Of a stretch of 64,000 bases of DNA, positions 24,101 to 35,370 are shown piece by piece. The notes under the pieces are model-generated. The model made no database searches. It saw only the letters and a program-made list of their open reading frames with translations, and had not been told where the DNA came from. Where the stretch lies: positions 38,769,946 through 38,833,945 of the forward strand of contig NC_069135.1 of NCBI RefSeq assembly GCF_026914265.1, written 5' to 3'. The DNA is from Mya arenaria (Eukaryota; Mollusca; Bivalvia; Myida; Myidae). The stretch's first letter is position 1. Each line of letters starts with the position of its first letter. The translations under genes and the position numbers were made by a program.

Positions 24101-27100
24101 TGCCCTTTTCAAAACTCCACCCTGCCCTTTTCAAATCCTGGCTGGAGCACTGCATACTGTTACTAATAGTTCACAAAGGCAAGGGAGAAAACCATCCGCA
24201 AACAGTCAGTACAGGTTGCCTCTCCTAAACTGTAATTTTCACCTCTTTAAAAAAGGCAAGGGAGTGAAAAAGAAAAAAATACAGTCACTGAATACAAGTT
24301 GTCTCCCTTAGACTGTATCTTCTTACTTGGCAACAATAGTAATGATAATAAAGGGCCACAATCCAGTAATACTTTTAAGAAAGGAACCAAGCTATCATGG
24401 ATATCCAATTACTGTATAAGTTTGATTAAGATACTATCAAAACTGAAGACTTTATCATGTTTGCAAGCAATTGCTTACAAACACACGCATGGATGGATGG
24501 ACGTATGGATGACAGACACTGCCTCATGGCATATAGTAAAAGCCTTTGACCAGTAGAGCTCAAAACAAAACAAATTTCTCAATTTCACAATACAGCACAG
24601 GCAGACCTTTATAAACTCAACAACCATAAACAACAAAAAATACAGCTAAAAAGCCCTGAGACGTACCTACTATTTTAGGAGTCTTATAATGTTTACAAAA
24701 AACAAGTCTTCATATTAAGTAACATACTATTATTAAAAAAAGGAATGTACTTATTTAGGTAATTATATCATTTATGTGGATATATCAAGAGTAGAATATA
24801 GAGTAGGATAGTAGAATATCTGGAAAACAGACAGAAATTTACAGAAAAAACACCAAAATATATCGGGAAATAAGATCTGACAGGTACATCATGCATATTC
24901 ATTTGGTAAAAATATGGATTTTTCACCAATTTGAATACCAGAAAGGAAATTTACCTAGTTAAGAATAGAAATATATGAAATGTTTTAACAATAAACATTT
25001 GTCAATTACAAGCACTCTTACTGCAGGTTGATGACAATCTGTCAAAAATATTACAAAGTTAAGTGATGTTAAATAATGAGTTTCAATTGAAAACATTCAT
25101 GTTAAAACTTCTGTCATACAATGCTTCGGGTATGATAAAAAAAAAGGTAACAGTTGTAGGGTTTAAGCCATTTTTTAAAGGGCATGGTGCTGCAGAAGAG
25201 GGCCAGGGTGCTTCGGGAGCAAACATCACATTGAAATCTTTCAGGCTGAGGTTGTGGAGGACTTTTGAATTTGTTAGAAAATGTTAGGTAATGTGTTTAA
25301 TTTAATTAGTATTATATATAAAATAATATTATTGCCAAATATAAGTTTGTATGTATTTATAATCTAATAATCAGTTTTAATCAAAACAAAATCAATATTT
25401 ATCAGTCTAATGCATTTTATTCTATGAATGTAGCTTAATTTCTGGTCCCTATGAGGGCAGAAGGATGCTATCAAAAAATGGACAGGGTGCAGCAACCTTC
25501 CGTAACAATTTATAGCTAAAACCCTACAGTTGTATCAATAAACACTCTGAAAAATATGGACAACATAAACGTAAATGAATAACTCATTTATGAACCTCAA
25601 TTCAAATTGGTCACATCTGATATTTTTTAATCACTAATATAATTGACCATCAGAACATGATACTAGATTCAATTCAACATTTCTAACCCAGTACAACTGT
25701 TTATTCAAAGTAAATATTGACTGTTAATACTGTTATATACACATATATTATAAGTGACAGGGTTAGTAGGTGACTCAATATGGGATATACGGGGCAAAGG
25801 AGGAAACCATATTCGAGTGAGAGCAAAGCTCTTACCTGAATATGGTTTCCTGCGCCCTGTATATCCCATATCGGGTCACCTACTAGCCCCAAAACGTATA
25901 TATCCCGTCGACAACCTGTTTACATGTTTAAATGTATCATTTATTCATTGGAATATTCATTGGAATTGTAAAATAGATGCCATTTTGGTATGATATAAAT
26001 TTTGCGACCCAAAATGGAAAAATATGGGGTCAACGTGTGACCAGTCCTTGACCAATGGCGTTGCGTCATTTACATTGGAGGTGTGATATATAATTTATAT
26101 ATTTTAGCTAGATTGTGAAGACACACCTGTAAGCTAATATGAATTTATCTTAAGTCTAGTTCCTGGGCAGAAAGTATTACTGTAGCAAATTGCAAAAAAA
26201 AATTAAGTTGTCCACAACTTATCTATTAGCTAGTTTGCACATTTAAATGATATGATTGGTCGACTGTAACTGTTTGATAAATATTGACCAATCAACAACA
26301 ATAAACATTTTGGATAACTTTAACCAAGTCTAAGGGTTATCTTGTTTTATACATTTGGCTGCTGGTGTCCATTTTCAGAGGCCATGAGAACGCACCCATG
26401 ACGGGGCTCAAACTTACAACCTCTTTGGCGAGAAACACAACTGGACTTATAGACCACGTTCAACCAGTAAATGTCTTTGCATAATTTGTGTCACATTGGA
26501 TGTATTTTTGATTAATTTAAAAAATCATCATTAATTTCTGTTGATTTATTTTTGCCTATCTACACAAAACTACATTTTAAAAGTATAACTGACCCTTTTT
26601 TTATGAAATAATTTGAGCTGAATTAGTAAGACAGCTATTCACTGTATATATGAATCCGTTTCAATTCCGATGTAGAAATCCTTTGAAGAGACTAAAAGCA
26701 TTTACAAACTGTCTCAAGTCTGAGTTTAAACTCAAACACAGAAAAGAACTTATATCAAATATAATAATTGTACAATTTCAAATAATAACAAAATTCAGCA
26801 AAACTCAACATCAATACTAAACTAGAAGGAAAAATTACAATGAAATGATGAATTGCAGTTTAACCACTTGAGTCTGAACTTTGACATGAGACTGTTTGTA
26901 ATCATGGCCCAGGGGGAGGGTGGGGGCTCCAACCCACAACATCATGGATGATAAGTGGGGCACTAAACTTCTCTCAATACGGTAACTCCCAATCACTAAC
27001 TGACCTTTTACTCCCTGGAGCGACATTCCTCTGGACAGTGTCTTCAGAAAACGTGGAACCTGAGTAGCACCAGACTTCTTGTATTCTAGAAAATATTGAA

Positions 27101-30100
27101 AACTTATTTTCCCTCTTTATTTAAAACCATTTGAAACCACAATTAATCAAGTTTGGATTCCCTGTTTGAACAGCTTATTTAAACATTTAGTTATTTCACT
27201 AGTGGGTAAACCCCAAACAATATATTGTAACCCTTGTCCAATGTCATGGCCAAGAAGACATCAAGGTCATGGCAAGAGAAGACATCAAAGTCATGGCCAA
27301 TGAAGACACCAATATCATGGTCAAAGAAGACATCAATGTCATTGCCAAAGAAGACATCAATGTCATGGCCAAAGAAGACCTCAATGTCATGGCCAAAGAA
27401 GTTATCAATGTCATAGCCAAAGGAGATATCAATGTCATAGCCAAAGAAATTCAAGTCATGGCAATATTTTTTTCAATACAAACAAACCAGCCTATTACAG
27501 CATAAATGTTTAAATTTACCTTCGAATAAAGCTTTAATTGGGTTCGCCCTAGAATCTGGAAGCCCAGCTAATACTGTTTCTGCAGTCTGAAATAAAACAT
27601 AGACAGCCCCACTTATTAGATATGTCACAACAAAGACATGCTTGATTTACTGCAGATATCAAATTGATTATCATGCAGGTCACTGAGTGTGCTGTTTACA
27701 TCATATTCAGAAAATATTTCATGTATGCAATCATTGTTGCCATAAAAATTCCTAAATTTGAAAAAAACTGTCGGCCACTTTTGCAATTTTGTTGGAAATG
27801 GTGACAATGGCGATTGCCAGCAATAGATTTTTGACATGACAGTAACTTGCAAACAACAGGGTAGGTAATGAGAGTTATCAAGGCTGGTTAGCTCAACTGG
27901 TGGAGCTCCTGACTTGAAAGAAGGGTGTTTTAAATACCGGTAATGATTTTTTTCAAAATATTCACAGTTTTCTTAGATTTTACCTGTTTCATTGTAAAAA
28001 TGGTAACATAAATGCAAACAAAGCCGGGTAGAAAATGCAATGACATCATTTAAAGATGCACTCTTTCTCCCAAATAAGATTACCGGTAACCACAATTAAT
28101 AAAATTGTTGTTATATACCAAAAAGGGTAAATAAATGTCGAAAACAATGATTCTTATGAAGGATACCAAGTTTAATTCGAAAGAAATGTGCATAAAACAC
28201 AGTATTTCTAACAAATGAGATGATAGTAGATCACAGTAAATCTTTTAGCATTCACCAATCATTTAATATGTTTGTGTTTTCAGCTATTAAATACATGGTT
28301 ATAATTTCGTTATCAATAATTAATAATTTCCATAAATGCATTATTTAGTAAGTAGCTTTATCACTCAAAATCATACATGTGAATGTATTGATTTTGAATA
28401 AGAGTGTCACTTTAAATTTGTTTTTTGTTATGACATCATTTGATTGAAATATTGTGTGGTTTTCCCATTAAATATCTATTAAACTTTGTTTTTGTAATAA
28501 TATCAAGCATTAATAAAAAGAAAAATTGTTTGTTGCAGTGTAAGATTGCAATATATATCACCTTGTGAACACCAAAAGTAAATATTTCACCCATGGCAAA
28601 GCCACATGTGGTAAAATATTACTTAAGGTGCATATCTGAAACTGAAACAACCAATTATCCTCTATATCACCTATATTCATGTTGTGTAAAATATGAATAA
28701 TATCAATTGGAAATTGCTTGCTCAGTTTCACATATAATGTAATGTCTAGGTTACCTCATTTTTGCTGTTTTTCACATCCGTTTTTTGCACCATACTTTAA
28801 CAACGTTTCAATGACTTGTAACCTAAAATAAAGTATACATGTACATGTTTAATATCAACTCTTTTTAGAACATTTTATCATAACCAGTACTGTGTTCGGG
28901 AGTGTTTTCTTTGTTTTCTTCTGCACAATTATTATCTCCCATACCATAACAATAACCAGTAGAATTGGCATAACCAATTTTAGTGTTCAAGCTAGACTTA
29001 AATAGCAGGGTGGGGCACCCCGCTGCCCTTATCCAGCAACCTGCTGCAATTTTACTGCACCCTGCTATGCCCTTTTGTTTGATAAGGTCAATTTTCAGAA
29101 ATAAGTATAAAACTAATTCATGAAGTTAAGGTATTCAAAACAATCTATTAGTATTGAAAGTAGTTAAAACAATATGACTTGAATGTTGGCCCATGCAAAG
29201 CATACTCAATGCGTATCAAAAGGGCCTTCATGTAGTACGCTGCATTTTCCAAATCCTGGCTGGAGCACTGAATATTTTCTAACTACCGTGCAGATAAACA
29301 AGAGGCACATCAGTGCCTGTGCTCCACTGGCCAAAAGGTTCAAGCAAAGACCACCTAACGAACATTTTCGTCAAGTTTCATAGAAATACAATCATCAATT
29401 TTTGAGGAGAAGTTATTTAAAAAAAATTTTTACTTTAATAGCTCTGGCTGCCATGTTGTGCAGTGGACCGAAATGATTTGGGCAATTTGAGTAAAGGAGC
29501 ACCAAACAAACATTTCTGTCAAGTTTTATCGAAAAAAGGTCATCGGTTTCGGCGACAAGTCGTATAAAGTTTTTTTTTATTTTTTAGCTCTGGCAGCCAT
29601 GGTGTGCAGTGGACTGGAACCATTTAACAAATTTTGGTTAATGACCACCCAAGGAACATTTCTGTCAAGTTTCATCAAAATCTGATCATCGGTTAACATT
29701 TAATCTGAATAGATTATGAAGCAAATATCTAACCTGAACAAGAACTGACGAGATAGAATCGACTTGGTGTTTCACTTACACTTTTCGGCCATTTAAGTTA
29801 CTAAAAATAGCTGTTTCATAAACTTTCAGAATGTCACTTAAACGAAAATTAATGTTCAGTCTATATATACTTTCCTATGTATAAATGTAAGGTTTTTAAA
29901 TTGATCTTTTTGTGAGAACTTTATGCTTATATGTTTACTCATAAATTATTATTGTTTAAAAATTATTTAAAGATGCTATACGTGAAAAATTAAGACATTA
30001 TTTTTTTTTCTATTAAAGGGAGGTAATTCAGTAGTAAAATGTAATCAAAGCTATTAAAGCATGGCATTTCTTTTCTAACCATGTTGATATTATTACAGTC

Positions 30101-33100
30101 TATTCAAGCAAGATGCCTTTTGTTTTTACATAGTACCCATAGGTTCTGAAAAACAAGGAGCACTATTCCCAACAGAAGGATGTCACTCCCTATCACTGCA
30201 TGAGCATCATAATAAAGAAATGTTTACTCAAACTGCAAGCTGCTCAATTGAAATAGGTATTTACCTCAAGCATACAGTTTTATAATGTGGCAAAATAGTC
30301 GGACTACTAGATTGTCATTCGGACTAGTAAAATATGCCATTATGCTAGTCCAACTGGCTAGTAGGTTAAAATGTTTTTCGTGAAGACTGCGGACGAGAAG
30401 TCCTTAAAGGTTTTTCTATTTTTAACTCTCGCAGCCATGTTGTGCAGCGGACCGGAACCATTTGGGCAATTTTGGTTAAAGGGCATCCCGATGAACATTT
30501 ATGTAAAGTTTCATCAAAATCTGATAATCGGTTTCTGAGAAGATGTAGTTTAACGTTTTTTTCTATTCTTAGCTCTGGTGCCCATGTTGTGCAGCAAACC
30601 AGAACTGTTTGGGCTATTTTGGTTAAGGACTACCCAAGTAACATTTCTGTCAAGTTTCATTGCAATACGATCATCGGTTTCTGAGGAGAAGTCGTTTAAA
30701 GGTTTTTCTATTTTTACCTCTGGGGGCCATCTTGTGCAGTGGACCGAAACCATTGAAGCAAATTTGATAAAGAACCATCCAAGGAACATTTCTGTTAAGT
30801 TTCATCAAAATCTGATCATCGGTTTCTGAGAAGATGTTCTTTAAAGGTTTTTCTATTTTTTTGCCCTGGCAGCCATGTTGTGCAGCGGACCGGAACCATT
30901 TGAGCAATTTTGGTTAAGGACCACCCAAGGAACAATTCTGTCAAGTTTCATCAAAATCTGCCTATCCGTTTCAGAGGAGATGTCGTTTAAAGATTTTGCT
31001 ATTTTTAGCTGTGGCGGCCATATTGTGCAATGGACCAGAACCATTTGAGCAATTTTAATAAAGGACCACCCAAGGAACATTACTGTCAAGTTTCATCAAA
31101 ATCTGCCGAACCGTTTCAGAGGAGATGTCGTTTAAAGATTTTGCTATTTTTAGCTCTGGCGGCCATATTGTGCAATGGACCGGAACCATTTGAGCAATTT
31201 TGGTAAAGGACCACCAAAGGAACATTCCTGTGAAGTTTTGTCAAAATCCGCTTATCAGTTTCAGAGGAGATGTCGTTTAAAGTAAAAGTTTACGCACGCA
31301 CGCACGCACTCACGACGGACAATCTGTGACGACATAAGCTCCATGGCCTTCGGCCAGTGGAGCTAAAAAAATGCTAACCACTTATACTGCAAGCAAATTT
31401 TATGCGTTTATTTATACAACAAAAGTAACATCAGCCGCAACCCTTGCGATGAAATATGTAACAGACATGCAAAAGCCATACAAGCCATTATATATTTCAT
31501 CAATTTGTTTATAAGTCATGTTGCCCTATTACAATTATGTATGGCTCTTTGTATCTCTGTGAATAATCTTTGTTTTTCTTCATGTTTTTTGTTGTTTTTT
31601 TAATCAATTCTTAATTAATTATATTAAATTATACATGCCTACCTGCCCAGATTTTTACATTAAGTTCATGGATTCAAAAAAAAAAAATTTGTGTAAGGTT
31701 TACACTTAGAAAACAGAGATAATTCACACACCTATTATATCGCACAGCCTCCTGTAAAGCAGTTGAGTCCATTTCCTTGTCCAGGGTATTTGGGTCATAA
31801 CCATAATCCAACAGAAGCTCCATCCCCTCTTTATATCCCCGTATGGAAGCTTCCAACATTGCCTGGGTGTTTGGCTCTGTTGTTGTGCGTTTTGAATCCT
31901 CGAGGCCATGATCGTGGTCCAGAAGTATCGATACAGCATCTAAGAATATTTGAAGGTATTCAACATGGTACGACTGTGAATTACTGTAGTACCCATAAGA
32001 AATCTGATTAAATTACATCTGATATATGAAATCAGTCTTCTTATCAAATAATCACTATACTTTTTTAAATTATAAAATCTAAGATGTAAAATTAAAACAA
32101 CAATTAACCGTTTTGATTGTATTATATTGTTTAAATTGTTTTATGTTCAACATTGCTTTTGAATTCTGCATTTAGGGCTGGAGGCCTTTCAGTGCAATAA
32201 TCCTATGTTATGTTATGTTAAGGAGGTACATGTGAAAACTAGCATGTGAAAAACAAAGACTTCGAAGGTGCACAGGCCATACTCTATGTTGTTAGGCTAA
32301 AGAAGGTCAGACATGATGCCATAAAAAGGGCACAAAATGGGTTTTCACTTGATAGATGCCAAAATTATTCATGTTTCTTTCGTGCATCCATCAAGTGTCC
32401 TAGATTGTGCATCTTTTAGATCTACTAAATATTCACTGTGAATAATTGTCGATCAAAAATAGTCAAGATCTATTTCTGCCGTAAACATGGAATATATCCT
32501 AGAGATTGCCAATGGTTCAAGATTTTGCAAGATTCTGCCGTAAACTTGGAATATATCCTAGAGATTGCCAATGGTTCAAGATTTTGCATGGCTCTGCCGT
32601 AATCATCACCAGATATGTGTCAATACCTGGAAATATTTTCTTCGAAAAAAAGACAATCTTAAAGAGCTTGCATGTTTAATTGCTATTGTCCAAATGAAAT
32701 AACTTAGAATCTCAACTCATAACCTCCAATTTTAATATTAAAAATTTTACCTGTTCTTTTAAACATGATGGCTAGATCAAGGGCTTCTTTATGGTCCCTG
32801 TTCATGATAGTATGGTCGGCTCCTTTCTGTATGAAAAAAAACAACAGCAAATGTTAACATTTCTAAATGTTGTAAAAAAAGATCAATGGCATTTCAAATT
32901 ATGTAAGAGTTAAGATAGTGGACACCCACAGTCAGTTCTTTTTTTGTTTTGCATAATAGTAGCCACATTGTCATTTCAGGCAAGCAAATGAGCAATAACA
33001 TTTGACACATTTACAATAATTGCTCTCACTGTAAGTAACTTGAGAATTTTACCATAATTGCTCTTACTGTAAGCAGCTTAATACACTGTAAGCAACTTGA

Positions 33101-35370
33101 GAAATGTACAATGGTTGCTCTTACCTTAAGCAGCTTGACAAATTTACAATAATTGCTCTCACTGCAAGCAACATGAGTATTTTACAAATAATGCTCTCAC
33201 CGTAAGCAACTTCAGGAGCATATGCACCCTGTCCCCTTCTATTTGACTCGCAATATGCAACGGTGTGTTTCCATCACTGTTCTGAACATTGACCTGTAGA
33301 TAATAGAAAAAGAAAACTATTTTTACAAAAACATATTAGCTTGAAATTTAGCTAGCATTTTTAAACAAATCAACAGTGTATAAATTTCTGGAAACATTCA
33401 GATATTGTTTATGACTATATCAATGTTAAGAACCATTTTGGCTAAGCCAAAGGTGATATAGCCCAAAAAATATATTTTGTCTTGTATCAACAGAAGTGTT
33501 CATCTACTAAACTAAATCTTGTTGAATTAAGCACATTAATTAATTTTAAGCATCACAGTAATCATATCAAGCATTATGAATTTTAACCAAGTACACCCAT
33601 GTCTACAATGAACTGTTTGCAAACCTCAGCTCTGTTTTGGAGAAGTAAATCAATAATCTCCATCTTCCCTCCAAAAACTGCCATGTGAAGAGCAGTATTT
33701 CTGAAACATAATTTTAACCTACTGTTCAAGTTTAAAGTTAAGAAGTCAGCATGTCACAATACCTACAAGGTGTTGTGAGCTGGTCTTTGCAAGAATTTAC
33801 TTAACTATGTATCTGGTTTCATAAACAAACTTATTCACACCAACCATACTTATTCATTCATGCCATATTTTCTAGAGACCATTCAGGGGGATTTGTTTGG
33901 AAGGGCTGGAAATTCAGGGGGATTTTGGTAATATAGGGCAGGATTTTTTTAGAAGGTCTAAGTTGGGAAATTTCAAAGTATTTTTAGACGCAAGTACGAA
34001 AAAATGTATTCACATATATTTTGCTATGAAAATGCTTTAATAAGACTGTCATGAATATATTTTCATAAAATTATGATAATTAAAAAAATGTTCATCAAGT
34101 AAAAGAAATTGGGGGTGATCCATTCAGACTAGGGTAGGCATGAATATAAACTGAACCAAAAGTAATACAGGTACAGATCAGATGTACACTGTTTATAGCC
34201 TACCCTTTAATATCCTGGACATCGACATCAGCAGAGTGGAAGAGAATATCGTCAACAAACTCCTTGCTTCCTAGTATCAAAAATCAAATACAGGTATATT
34301 TATAAACAGTTCCAAAAAACTATAGTTTTATAACAATTTTTGAGTTAAGAATATTTTAGGCTTAAACTGTTCACATGACAATGACCTAAAGGCTATGACA
34401 TTATTCTGACATTTTTTACTTCACCCAAATGACAAGTTTAAATAGAATTCTTAGCTCCCTGACAGCTGGGACTAATTTTTAATCCTACTCCCAGCTGACA
34501 GTGAAAAAGAATTGTGCACAACATTAACAGTATAATTTTTAACCCTGCCATTGTTAGTTAAAGAATAAGAACAACAAAACCCCAAAACACTGATAAATGT
34601 TAGTCCACCTAAATAGCAACACTAATATTTTGACATCTTTTTTACTTTGACAGACTAGAGACAGGGATACATAGGAAAAATAAATCAAAATAATAAAAAG
34701 TATCCCTGATCGTTCATTGTTATAGCTAGATAAAATGTTTGCCAGCCTTGCTCAAAATCTTTGCTTTATATTACTGAGCTTCTTAAAATTTCTGCAGCCA
34801 ATTGTAACCATCGTTAAGTAACTGTTAAAATTAGAACAAGCTTATTAATTCAAAACACAAATTAGACACTTCTCTTCAATCTATTTTATTCTCATTTACC
34901 ATTGAGAACAGCCAGAATCAGTGGTGTGTAGCCTGTTTTCTCCTCTCGACAGTTTATGTTTACATGGTTCAGTTTCAAGCGTAATCTCCCGCCTGGGAAT
35001 GACTGGTCATCCTTCACTCCAACCTTCGATAATGAACCTAAACCTTTCTCTGGGGATAAGTATTTCTGAAATGTAATAACAGTCTCAACTCTTGGGGCAT
35101 TTTTGGACATAGCAGCCTAAAAAAGTTCTTGGGTACGACTTCCATGCACAAGGACTGCCAGATTATCAAATTATTTTAAGTATGTCCATATAAATAAATT
35201 AGTAGGCTAGGTATCTCACGGTAAGTAATACTGAATATTTGTCAGATTGTAATAGTGGAGTGTAACCTTTCAGTTTTGTTTTTTTAGATTTCTATTTCTC
35301 TTACCAATAATTTCGTTCTGTTGTTGTCTCTCACACTTTTTAATAGGTCTGAGTCTTTGACAGGCCCCAT
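8145..35370 (-). CDS. Ankyrin-repeat, discoidin (F5/8 type C) and SAM-like protein, 19 exons, frame broken in exon 8
   Basis: Exons, each with GT-AG ends: 35305-35370, 34900-35116, 34204-34270, 33625-33700, 33201-33293, 32751-32826, 31732-31939, 28755-28822, 27520-27586, 27005-27085, 20825-20923, 18534-18636, 16464-16517, 15372-15439, 14247-14431, 13235-13352, 10504-10635, 9932-10027, 8145-8245. Phases agree at every junction except that exon 8 has one base too many. Corrected length is about 657 residues; as written, a stop falls near residue 289. Ankyrin repeats fill about 75-310 (for example GNTALHMAVFGGKMEIIDLL). Residues about 350-485 read as a discoidin fold: NTNILDG, AWCVLDL, ARSRYWRILLLDNFGG, IKLYGAD. 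Residues 490-545 (LLEENSMENYADDII) look SAM-like. No signal peptide or membrane segment is seen, so a cytoplasmic scaffold is likely. I do not recognise a named orthologue. The start has a good context (aaaATGG). Confidence 0.85.
8574..8643. repeat. G-run followed by (TA)n microsatellite
   Basis: A G-rich run ('ggggggggggtggtgggggg') is followed by about 22 TA dinucleotides. It lies in the last intron of the ankyrin gene. Confidence 0.95.
9380..9835. repeat. Dispersed repeat with TGACC motifs, intronic
   Basis: Contains 'gaccttgaccttgacctttg' and 'cgacccactgacctcaaaat', matching the repeat type at 715-1000 and 2081-2580. It ends at 'gccgccctttagggcataaa'. It lies between the last two exons of the ankyrin gene. 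Confidence 0.6.
11020..12680 (+). repeat. 180-bp satellite inside a dispersed element, about eight monomers
   Basis: The landmark 'ttgtgaataaac' recurs near 11214, 11394, 11577, 11760, 11943, 12123, 12303 and 12483, a 180-183 bp period. Each monomer has 'gtgaccttgacct', 'gacacgtcgtcttggtatgt' and 'gtccatacaagggaaagtta'. The array starts with 'caagagctgtcacagtatgt' and ends with 'ggacacacggacggacgaat', the usual ends of a dispersed element, so the monomers probably expanded within one insertion. Open frames here follow the repeat and are not genes. Confidence 0.9.
12771..13133. mobile_element. MITE with TTAAAGCTGCACTCTCACA ends
   Basis: Inverted ends 'tttaaagctgcactctcaca' and 'tgtgagagtgcagctttaa' enclose about 360 bp. 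The interior also matches the copy at 41811-42176 ('aaaacatcaattgttgaaca', 'caagacaaaaaataaaaaa' type sequence). It is intronic in the ankyrin gene. Confidence 0.9.
14655..15250. mobile_element. Dispersed element with CGCTCACC inverted ends
   Basis: Starts 'caagagggccatgatggctt' ... 'cgctcacc' and ends 'ctatgttctcaggtgagcg'. The interior has 'ggaacatccctgaaaagttt' and 'gacaacggacagacgctgga'. I recognise this as a common non-autonomous repeat type of bivalves. It is intronic; small open frames inside are not genes. Confidence 0.7.
16035..16262. repeat. Minisatellite built on the palindrome GGGATCCCA
   Basis: Units of about 30-36 bp such as 'atcccactgggaaaattcgt' with 'gggatccca' recur about seven times. 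Because the core is palindromic, both strands read similar peptides rich in G, W, D and P; this is symmetry, not coding. Intronic. Confidence 0.85.
16785..17020. repeat. 45-bp minisatellite, five copies
   Basis: The unit holds 'gagatctggtttggttcaag' and 'acatgacctcttgg'. Since 45 is divisible by three, frames on both strands stay open, but no splice signals or homology support a gene. It lies upstream (on the minus strand) of the 54-bp exon at 16464-16517. Confidence 0.85.
17278..18215 (+). mobile_element. Composite element of about 140-bp monomers, copy 1
   Basis: Opens with 'aacaagaggcacatcagtgc' and 'ctgtgctccactggccaaaa'. It then has about six monomers, each holding 'agctctggcagccatgttgt', 'ggaacatttctgtcaagttt' and 'gaggagaagtcgttt', and ends in a (GCAC)n tract with 'tcacgacggacaatctgtga'. 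The same element is at 29295-31370 in the same orientation, in another intron of the same gene. Confidence 0.85.
19630..20128 (-). mobile_element. TIR element with a tRNA-like core, copy 1
   Basis: Runs from 'gggacagtgtcacagattgg' to 'atacgtgagacagcccc'. The inverted complement of almost its whole length is at 37097-37582. In the centre, 19780-19850 read on the minus strand gives an A-box-like 'tagctcagtgagtaagacg' and the B box 'ggttcgagccc'. The left end has decayed more than in the other copy. Confidence 0.8.
20615..20823 (-). repeat. Partial tandem copies of exon 11 of the ankyrin gene
   Basis: The landmark 'ctgttttgtg' recurs at about 20647, 20763 and 20881, a period near 117 bp. The copy at 20706-20771 repeats the 3' half of exon 11 with its GT donor (minus strand); the copy near 20619-20655 has lost the donor. 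In the frame used by exon 11 the joined copies do not stay open, so they are probably intronic debris next to the real exon (20825-20923). Confidence 0.8.
22105..22535. repeat. About 23-bp minisatellite
   Basis: Units such as 'gaacatgtggccaatttatg' plus 'ttt' recur roughly 18 times with many substitutions. No spacer structure of the CRISPR kind. Intronic in the ankyrin gene. Confidence 0.9.
22673..24154. mobile_element. Element with CAGTGCTCCAGCTAG inverted ends
   Basis: The left end 'cagtgctccagctagccc' and the right end 'ctggctggagcactg' are inverted complements. About 1.48 kb lie between, with repeated 'gcccctttt' / 'gcccttttc' runs near both ends. A shorter relative is at 28982-29272. 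No transposase frame is visible, so it is non-autonomous or a nest of elements. Confidence 0.7.
25150..25535. mobile_element. Candidate MITE of about 385 bp
   Basis: The left end 'acagttgtagggtttaagcc' faces 'gctaaaaccctacagttgta' at 25512-25531 in inverted orientation. The interior has no long frame of note. The ends match imperfectly, so confidence is moderate. Confidence 0.5.
25760..25890. mobile_element. Hairpin MITE of about 120 bp
   Basis: The arms 'agtaggtgactcaatatggg' 'atatacggggc' and 'gccctgtatatcccatatcg' 'ggtcacctact' are inverted complements with few mismatches. Open frames on both strands reflect the palindrome. Intronic. Confidence 0.85.
26340..26465 (-). mobile_element. Possible tRNA-headed SINE remnant
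   Basis: Read on the minus strand, 'aggttgtaagtttgagcccc' resembles a degraded B box preceded by 'ctcgccaaag'. No clear body or tail remains, so this is tentative. Confidence 0.35.
26704..26901. mobile_element. Candidate MITE of about 200 bp
   Basis: The left end 'acaaactgtctcaagtctga' faces 'gacatgagactgtttgt' in inverted orientation. A related left end occurs near 20198 ('gaacagtctcaagtctgaat'). It lies about 100 bp from exon 10 of the ankyrin gene. Confidence 0.55.
27236..27465. repeat. 24-bp minisatellite in the intron between exons 9 and 10
   Basis: The unit GCCAAAGAAGACATCAATGT CATG recurs about ten times. Being divisible by three, it leaves two forward and two reverse frames open, with peptides such as AKEDINVM. 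The array is bounded by real exons of the minus-strand gene and has no acceptor or donor of its own. Confidence 0.9.
28055..28420. mobile_element. MITE with ATTTAAAGATGCACTCTTTC ends
   Basis: The left end 'atttaaagatgcactctttc' faces 'gaataagagtgtcactttaaa' in inverted orientation. A truncated relative lies at 46855-47070 ('atttaaagatgcactcttac', 'aataaatgtcgaaaacaatg'). Confidence 0.75.
28982..29272. mobile_element. Short relative of the CAGTGCTCCAGCTAG element
   Basis: Bounded by 'agtgttcaagctagac' and 'ctggctggagcactgaa'. The interior repeats 'ccctgctatgcccttttg', similar to the termini of 22673-24154. Confidence 0.65.
29295..31370 (+). mobile_element. Composite element of about 140-bp monomers, copy 2, interrupted
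   Basis: The first 400 bp are almost identical to 17280-17690. Unrelated AT-rich sequence runs from about 29695 to 30370, and the monomers resume to a short (GCAC)n tract. The end 'ctccatggccttcggccagt' 'ggagc' is the inverted complement of the start 'gctccactggccaaaag', so the element has inverted ends. It carries more monomers than copy 1. Confidence 0.85.

Noticed and set aside
26835-27026. Minus-strand frame starting MSLQGVKG and running past the exon 10 donor
   Set aside because: The first residues are the end of exon 10; beyond the GTCAGT donor the frame reads intron and a SINE-like stretch. The phase needed by exon 11 fits the donor at 27004.
27191-27505. Several overlapping frames with DIDVFFG or KEDINVM repeats
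   Set aside because: A 24-bp minisatellite keeps all these frames open; it lies inside an intron bounded by well-supported exons.
27885-27950. tRNA-like stretch 'ggctggttagctcaactgg'
   Set aside because: It has an A-box-like half, but the B-box half is degraded and no SINE body follows; too weak to list.
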